Shown here: positions 59,171 to 64,000 of the stretch, in pieces | Numbering within the stretch: position 1 is the first letter of the stretch | Layout of the letters: every line of letters starts with the position of its first letter | Assembly (NCBI GenBank): GCA_947649205.1 | Contig: CANSQM010000005.1 | Location: forward strand, 1-64,000 | Length of the DNA: 64,000 bases | Direction: 5' to 3' | DNA from: an uncultured Enterorhabdus sp. | GTDB taxonomy: Bacteria; Actinomycetota; Coriobacteriia; Coriobacteriales; Eggerthellaceae | Translations under genes and position numbers: made by a program | The notes under the pieces: generated by a model | The model's input: only the letters and a program-made list of their open reading frames with translations | Told to the model about the DNA's origin: nothing | Database searches by the model: none

Positions 59171-60451
59171 CTAGTCGCTCTTGCGCTGGCTGCGACGGTG
59201 CAGGGCGAAGGCGATGGCGGCTACGACGGCGGCGGCCACGGCGACGGTCGCCACTGCGGCGAGGGCCGTGCGGTCGCCCGTTTGAGCAAGGCTCTCGCCT
59301 TCGCGCAGCCCGGTTTCGTAGACGTTCTTCACGTAGTCGGCTTCGGCTTTGCTCACGGGGTTCTCGATCATCTCATCGGTGATTTCCACCTTGTCCTGGG
59401 CATCGCCCGAGGCTACGAAGTCGTTGACCACCTCGTCTTTGTTGGGAACGGCGGCTTCGATCTCGTTCTTGTCGAAGGTGGTGTCACTCGGCAGGCTCGG
59501 TGGGGTGGAGGCATCGCTGCCCGGGGTAGGGGCGGAATCGTCGTTCGGGGTATCGGCGGGCTTGTCGGAGGAATCGTTTCCGGCGCCCTGATCCGGTGTG
59601 CCGTCATCGGGGGCATCCCCGCCATCGGGCTTGGTCATGCTGTCGTCGGGGGCGGTTGCGTCATCGGGCGGCGTGCCGTCATCAGGCGTGGTCGTGTCGT
59701 CGGGCTTCGCCCCGTCATCGGGAATTTCCACGCCGTCGGGGATGTTCGGGGAATCGGGCACGTATAGCACGTTGATGACATTGTCATCGGGATTCACGCC
59801 CACGCGGATCTCGGTCGGATAGGTGTCAACCACGTAGGTGCCGTCGATCTTGTACTCGTAGGCGTCGCCCTTCACGAGTTTGTCGAAGCGCTGGTCGGTG
59901 AAGGTTTCGGAGCCCATCTTGATGAACTTCACGTCATCGGGCTTCAGGGCGTCCTTCCAGTTGTCGGCCGACAGATCGGCGTTTTCCATGAGGTAGTAGT
60001 TCACGGTGTACGCGTTGTTCCACAGCTTGAAGTAGAACAGCTTGATCACGTTGTCGTCGGGGTTCTCGCTCACGGTGAGGTTCTGCGGCCAGCCGTCCCA
60101 GAAGAAGTAACCGGGGATGTCGACCACGTAGTTCCAGGCGTTCAACGTTTGTCCGACGGCCACATCTTTGAGCTCGTAGGTCCCCAAGAGCACGCGGCCC
60201 TCGGCGTCGGGCTTCACGTCGCCGTCGTCGTAGTTGACGTTCTCGTAGTACATGATGGTGGCCGTGGTGGCTGCCCCCTCGGCTTCAGCGTCGTTGTTCG
60301 GAGCGGCCTCCTCCGTTGGATTGGTGGAAGCGAGGCTCCGGTTGGGGTCGTCTATCGACTGGCTTGCGCAGGCGCTCAGAGAGATGGCCAGGCATCCCGC
60401 AAGAAGGAATCCCCACAGGGAGAGGACGGATTTTCTCATTGACGTGGCCAT
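59171..60451 (-). CDS. Surface protein with two MucBP-like repeats and a LAQTG sorting-type C-terminus
   Basis: About 426 residues. A signal peptide ends in a lipobox-like LSAC. Two related repeats follow (each ending NPDDNVI-x-x-x-YV/F, about residues 60-230), similar to MucBP/beta-grasp repeats of cell-wall proteins. A long Asp/Pro-rich PDDGTTPDDG-type linker covers about 235-330. The C-terminus has LAQTGD, a hydrophobic helix and RRSQRK, the plan of a sortase-anchored protein. The start at 60451 is chosen from the signal peptide; an ATG at 60439 is possible. The repeats point to adhesion, but no ligand is known. 60453-60698 shows no gene. Confidence 0.8.
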   Translation of the reverse strand: MATSMRKSVLSLWGFLLAGCLAISLSACASQSIDDPNRSLASTNPTEEAAPNNDAEAEGAATTATIMYYENVNYDDGDVKPDAEGRVLLGTYELKDVAVGQTLNAWNYVVDIPGYFFWDGWPQNLTVSENPDDNVIKLFYFKLWNNAYTVNYYLMENADLSADNWKDALKPDDVKFIKMGSETFTDQRFDKLVKGDAYEYKIDGTYVVDTYPTEIRVGVNPDDNVINVLYVPDSPNIPDGVEIPDDGAKPDDTTTPDDGTPPDDATAPDDSMTKPDGGDAPDDGTPDQGAGNDSSDKPADTPNDDSAPTPGSDASTPPSLPSDTTFDKNEIEAAVPNKDEVVNDFVASGDAQDKVEITDEMIENPVSKAEADYVKNVYETGLREGESLAQTGDRTALAAVATVAVAAAVVAAIAFALHRRSQRKSD

Positions 60452-60698
60452 GGTGCGCCCCCATTCTCGGTGCAGCAAAGGTTCTCCCTCACTGAAAAGG
60501 TCATCGCAAGTATAAGAAGGCGACCTCTCGCAGCCCACGCCCCCGCCGAACCTGTCACCAACCCTCCCGTAACCTGTTGTCTCCCGGACATTTCGTAAGA
60601 GGGCTCGTGCGCTTTGGGATGCGACGAGCAGTATCCAGCTTCCCTGCTTCACCGAAAGGCGATATCATTGCTATCACCTAAGCGAGGGAGGTGCTGTT

Positions 60699-60941
60699 GT
60701 GGCCGATCTGCTCATACGAGACCTTAACGAGGGAACGAAGCGACTGCTGCGAGAGTGGGCGGCGCGTCATGGGCGCACGCAGCAGGGGGAGGCAAAGGCC
60801 ATCCTCGAATCGTCGCTGCATCCTGAGCCGTCAAGCTGGGTGACGCGGCTGAGGAATGCCGCCCAGGCCGTCAGCGGTATCGATTTTGAAGATCCTCCGC
60901 GCCATCCGGCCCGGGAAATTGATACGCGGGGGTGGGTATGA
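60699..60941 (+). CDS. FitA-like antitoxin (ribbon-helix-helix)
   Basis: 80 residues. The N-terminus ADLLIRDLNEGTKRLLREWA fits the RHH fold of FitA/VapB antitoxins, with AARHGRTQQGEAKAILE as the second helix pair. The GTG start has GAGGGAGG 7 bp upstream. Its stop overlaps the PIN-domain gene by 4 bp (ATGA). The C-terminal tail (SGIDFEDPPRHPAREIDTRG) would wrap the toxin. The toxin downstream is internally deleted, so the antitoxin may no longer be needed. Confidence 0.85.
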   Translation: MADLLIRDLNEGTKRLLREWAARHGRTQQGEAKAILESSLHPEPSSWVTRLRNAAQAVSGIDFEDPPRHPAREIDTRGWV

Positions 60942-61162
60942 ACTATGTTGTCGATACCAATGTGGCCTCGGAATTGATGCGCCCCAGCGCCTTTCTTTGT
61001 GCCGAGCTTCATGAGCGGGCGTTGTCTCAGGGGAAAGTGCCCACCATAGAGGATCTGATGATCGCAGCCATCTGCAAGCGCAACGACTGCATTTTGGCAA
61101 CGCGCAACGTGAAGGACTTCGATTATTTGGCCATCGACGTGGTCAATCCCTTTGAGCGCTGA
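60938..61162 (+). pseudogene. PIN-domain (VapC/FitB-type) toxin, internally deleted
   Basis: 74 residues against about 135-140 for the family. The first part MNYVVDTNVASELMRP matches the N-terminus of FitB with the first catalytic Asp (D6). It then joins directly to LHERALSQGKVPTIEDLMIAA, DCILATRNVKDFDYL and DVVNPFE, the C-terminal third of the family. About 60-65 residues, including the region with the second acidic residue, are missing, with the frame intact. The product probably has no RNase activity. It overlaps the antitoxin gene by 4 bp. Confidence 0.8.
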
Positions 61163-61182
61163 GTATGTGAGGAGACAACGCT

Positions 61183-61983
61183 ATGGGTCTGGGAATGCGG
61201 CGGTGCCGGCTGGAGGGCACGCCCATCGTGTATCACGTGGACAAGACAGAGGGAACGCCGTGGGTGCTGCTGCTCCACGCGGCCTTCGTTGATCATCGGA
61301 TGTTCCGAGCCCAGGTGGAGGCCTTCCGCGGACGCTATAGCATCATCGCTGTGGATATTCTCGGCCATGGTGGCTCCACTGAGGCACGGCGCGGTGATAG
61401 CCTCGAATCCATGGCCTCGTGGTTGAATGCCATCCTGGAGGCCGAGGGTGCCCGTGCGGCCCACGTGGTGGGCGTGTCGCTCGGCGGCGTGCTGGCCCAG
61501 GATTTCGCCTGCGCCTATCCGGAACGGGTGGCGTCCCTGGCCTGCTTTGGCGCCTACGACATAACGCGCCCCGACTCCGAGTTGCTTAAGGCCAATGGGG
61601 CCGCCCAGATGGCCATGGTGGGCAAGGCCCTCGTGTCGGGACGGTGGTTCGCCGAGTCCAACAAGGCCATTTCGGCCTACACCGACCAGGCGCAACAGGA
61701 GTTCTACGAGCTCAATCTGGGCTTCCCCAAGCGATCGCTGCGGCATCTGGCGGCCTTGGGCAAGCTGGTGGGCAAGCACGAGCCGCGCCCGCGTCCCTAC
61801 CCGCTGCTCATCGGCTGCGGCGAGCGCGACTTGCCCATGGAGCTTGAAGCCGTGCAGACCTGGGCCACGGCCGAACCCGACAGCTCGGTGGCCGTCGTGG
61901 AAGGTGCCGGCCACTGCGCCAATATGGACGCCCCCGACCGCTTCAACGATATCCTGCGCCAGTTCTGGACAAGCGGGGAATAG
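61183..61983 (+). CDS. Alpha/beta hydrolase
   Basis: 266 residues. Nucleophile elbow GVSLGG with Ser 99; oxyanion region LLLHAAFVDHRM; strand/loop VDILGHGGSTEA; catalytic Asp probably in CGERDLPME and His in EGAGHCANMDAPDRF. A compact esterase/hydrolase-type enzyme of the 3-oxoadipate enol-lactonase-like group. GGAG lies upstream. No linked pathway gene defines a substrate. It starts 20 bp after the PIN remnant. Confidence 0.9.
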   Translation: MGLGMRRCRLEGTPIVYHVDKTEGTPWVLLLHAAFVDHRMFRAQVEAFRGRYSIIAVDILGHGGSTEARRGDSLESMASWLNAILEAEGARAAHVVGVSLGGVLAQDFACAYPERVASLACFGAYDITRPDSELLKANGAAQMAMVGKALVSGRWFAESNKAISAYTDQAQQEFYELNLGFPKRSLRHLAALGKLVGKHEPRPRPYPLLIGCGERDLPMELEAVQTWATAEPDSSVAVVEGAGHCANMDAPDRFNDILRQFWTSGE

Positions 61984-62108
61984 ACCCACCCGTGTGGGGC
62001 GGGCGGACGGGCTAGTCGCGCTCGCTCCAGCGGCGGCAGCTGCCTTGCGGCGTTCGACCCGGCGGCGACAGGCATTCCGCGACGCTTGAGAGAAGAAAGG
62101 GCGGCACG

Positions 62109-63107
62109 TTGATCATAAGCGCGAGCCGAAGGACCGACATCCCCCGATTCCACAGCGCGTGGATGGTCAATCGCGTGAAAGAAGGGTTCGTCGACGTGAG
62201 GAACCCTCTGTTCCCTACGCAGGTGAGCCGCTACCGTTTGGATCCGAGCGTGGTGGACGGGATCGTATTCTGGACGAAAGATCCGGCGCCCATGCTCGAC
62301 AAGCTGGATGCCTTTTCCACCTACCCGTTCTACTTTCAGTTTTCCCTGACTCCCTACGGCAAAGATATCGAAAGCGGCCTGCGCGCCAAGCGCGATTTGG
62401 TCGAGACGCTCAAGGCGCTCGCCCGTGAAATTGGCAGCGATCGTATCGTATGGCGCTTCGATCCTATTCTTATCAGCGAGAAATAACCGGTCGAGTACCA
62501 GCTGCGGGCCTTCAGCGCCCTTGCGGCCGAACTGAGCGGCTTTACCGAGAGGGTAACCATGAGCTTTATCGACGAGTACCCTTGCGGCGGAAGAAGCGCC
62601 TATGCCGCGGTGGGCACCAGCGGGGTAACGGCCGATCAGCAGAATATTCTGGCGGAACGGCTTTCCTCCGTGGCCCATGAGCATGGCATGGCGCTTGGCA
62701 CCTGCGCCGAGGCCGCCGATCTGAGTCGGTGGGGCATCGGCCGCGGGCGCTGTGTCGATTCGCGAATCTTTGAGAAGATCGGCCGCTGTCGGCTCTCGCG
62801 CCTCAAGACCCGCCACGAGGAGATGCCCAAGGACAAATCCCAGCGGAAGGAGTGTGGCTGCGTCGAAAGCATCGACATCGGTTGGCCCAACACCTGCCTG
62901 AATGGATGCAAGTACTGCTACGCTACCACCACGGATCATGAGGGCCTTGCGCGCACGATGCGGCTTTGCGACCCCGCCAGCTCAATGCTGTGCGGCTCCG
63001 TCGATCCCGCCGTCGACAAAGTCACGGATCACCGGGGCACCGGGGATGCAAGGGACAGAAGCTTCAAGTTTAGTGAGCCGCCCATGCAGGGCGTGCTCGA
63101 TCTTTAG
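62109..63107 (+). pseudogene. DUF1848 family gene interrupted by one in-frame stop
   Basis: A TTG start at 62109 (AAAGGG upstream) opens IISASRRTDIPRFHSAWMVN, the standard DUF1848 N-terminus. After ILISEK a TAA at 62484-62486 stops it. The same frame resumes at once with PVEYQLRAFSALAAELSGF and runs to 63107, including CGCVESIDIGWPNTCLNGC with KYCYA, a Cys set of the type that can bind an iron-sulfur cluster. One base change (TAC or TAT to TAA) explains this. An ATG at 62559 could restart the C-terminal part. DUF1848 proteins resemble spore photoproduct lyase-like radical enzymes; the role is unknown. Confidence 0.8.
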
Positions 63108-63994
63108 GGATGCGTTTTCAGCGCGCGCGAAGGGTCGATGTGCTTGAGGAGCTGGGGATTATCGAAGAGCTCGGGGCAGATGAGGTCTTCGCGATTGAGT
63201 TGATGCCCGGTGTCCAGCAGCAGGTTTTCGTAGAATGCCTCCAGAGGCCCGCGCTCGGGCGGGATGCCGGCCTCGTTGTTGCGGTAGTTGGCCCGCACAA
63301 GGGCGTCACGGTAGTAGCGTGCGTGCTTTTGGAAGGGCTCGTTGCCCACTGCGAATCCGAGCGAGCCGAGATAGAGCTCCGAGAACACGGCCACCGTGCG
63401 GGTGTTCCCCTCCACGAAGGGGTGCACCTGCCACAGCAGCGCGACGAACTTCGTCAAGCGCGCGATGTCGGCCTCGGAAAGCGACGTGCTATAGCCCTCG
63501 CGACCCTCTTCGCGGAATAGGTAATCCAGCGATGTCTGGATCATGGCTGGATCTGCGTACAGCACGCTGTCGCCGTTGAGGATGTCCTCCTGCTTTACGA
63601 GCCGTTCGGTTTTGAATTGACCGGGTTGGTAAACTTCCGCATCCATGTCTTGGAACAGGGTGTGGTGGATGAGGGGAAGCATGTCGGGGGCAAAGGTGAA
63701 GCTGCCGGCCTCCAACATCTCGACGATGCGCTGGCTGACCAGGTCGGCCTCGGTTGTGGCTCGTCGATCGTGCGCTCCCTCAGCGTGGTAGGTGCGAATG
63801 AGCTCACCTGTCTCCTGCAAAGTGCAGCGCCCTTGTTCGTAGTCTCGCGCTAGTTCGCGCAGATAGGGGGAAACTTCCAGGCCGTCTACCGCCTGCAGCC
63901 CGATGGCCGTGGCCCAGTAATGTCGGCGCATCGCTTCATTGGAGAGCTGTGCGCTGATTTCGTAGGGGAAGGCATCGAGGCTATCGGCGGACAT
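63104..63994 (-). CDS. Fic-domain protein
   Basis: 296 residues. The Fic motif HPFVEGNTRTVAVF lies at 191-204, close to the consensus HPFx(D/E)GN(G/K)R but with Thr in the Gly/Lys position. The helical N-terminus (AIGLQAVDGLEVSPYLRELA) resembles the antitoxin-type helix fused to class II Fic proteins. Most Fic enzymes transfer AMP to protein Tyr/Thr. Its stop overlaps the DUF1848 gene end by 4 bp on the opposite strand. The ATG lies at 63992-63994, near the window edge; the start looks complete, but its upstream region is outside. Confidence 0.88.
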   Translation of the reverse strand: MSADSLDAFPYEISAQLSNEAMRRHYWATAIGLQAVDGLEVSPYLRELARDYEQGRCTLQETGELIRTYHAEGAHDRRATTEADLVSQRIVEMLEAGSFTFAPDMLPLIHHTLFQDMDAEVYQPGQFKTERLVKQEDILNGDSVLYADPAMIQTSLDYLFREEGREGYSTSLSEADIARLTKFVALLWQVHPFVEGNTRTVAVFSELYLGSLGFAVGNEPFQKHARYYRDALVRANYRNNEAGIPPERGPLEAFYENLLLDTGHQLNREDLICPELFDNPQLLKHIDPSRALKTHP

Positions 63995-64000
63995 GGGCTC

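Noticed and set aside
62559-63107. Separate gene for the second half of the DUF1848 protein
   Set aside because: It lies in the same frame as the first half and the join is continuous except for one stop, so a broken single gene is the simpler reading, although internal restart is possible.
1-64000. tRNA or rRNA genes
   Set aside because: The intergenic regions were read for T-loop and acceptor patterns and for conserved rRNA words; none was convincing. A tRNAscan-SE run would settle this.

Overview
The window looks like a chromosomal segment of a strictly anaerobic, high-GC actinomycete of the family Eggerthellaceae (class Coriobacteriia: Eggerthella, Adlercreutzia, Slackia and relatives). 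The reasons are the gene families seen: a class III anaerobic ribonucleotide reductase, exported twin-arginine flavin and molybdenum reductases each paired with a membrane-embedded LuxR-type regulator, and the actinobacterial fha-pstP-rodA-pbpA-pknB cluster. The genus is inferred from family content only. No rRNA or tRNA gene and no CRISPR array was recognised.

Layout. 1-12.5 kb: the end of a possible methyltransferase gene, nrdD behind two NrdR-type boxes, an AAA/DUF4143 ATPase behind palindromes, then a membrane LuxR regulator divergent from an operon for an exported molybdopterin oxidoreductase (small protein, catalytic subunit, four-cluster ferredoxin, TorD-like chaperone, haem-type membrane anchor). 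12.5-13.9 kb: decayed DNA with an IS481-type remnant, a 149-bp interspersed repeat and an ABC-2 permease remnant. 13.9-23.4 kb: a phosphate-starvation block of phoA, pstSCAB, a Na/Pi cotransporter and a PhoP/PhoR-like two-component system. Arrays of TTAC motifs in strict 11-bp phase precede phoA, pstS and the cotransporter gene. PstS is circularly permuted and no phoU is present. 23.5-27.3 kb: a promoter, a 26-codon small ORF, a lipoprotein, two ABC-2 permeases and an ATPase. 27.4-28.1 kb: nrdG, unlinked to nrdD.

28.3-35.7 kb: the cell-envelope signalling operon fhaA-fhaB-pstP-(rodA/pbpA fusion)-pknB; the SEDS glycosyltransferase and the penicillin-binding transpeptidase are one polypeptide. 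36-41.8 kb: mscS, a candidate 6S-like RNA, an ABC1/UbiB kinase, a universal stress protein, a Gly-rich membrane protein and a PspA-like protein. 41.9-45.3 kb: the second regulator/flavoprotein pair. 45.3-50.3 kb: an accessory island with an IS110 remnant, a zeta-toxin-like module, an XRE regulator behind a 13-bp palindrome, a small zinc-ribbon protein, and a second DUF4143 ATPase preceded by a four-copy 23-bp tandem repeat. 50.4-59.1 kb: two more flavoprotein/LuxR divergent pairs with an orphan solute-binding lipoprotein between them. 59.1-64 kb: a surface protein, an antitoxin with an internally deleted PIN toxin, an alpha/beta hydrolase, a DUF1848 gene broken by one in-frame stop, and a Fic protein.

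Together these suggest a gut-type anaerobe that uses many exported terminal reductases, each with its own sensor-regulator. The least explained parts are the 23-bp repeat array with its ATPase, the permuted PstS with the phased Pho arrays, the small ORF heading the ABC operon, and the interspersed 149-bp repeat.
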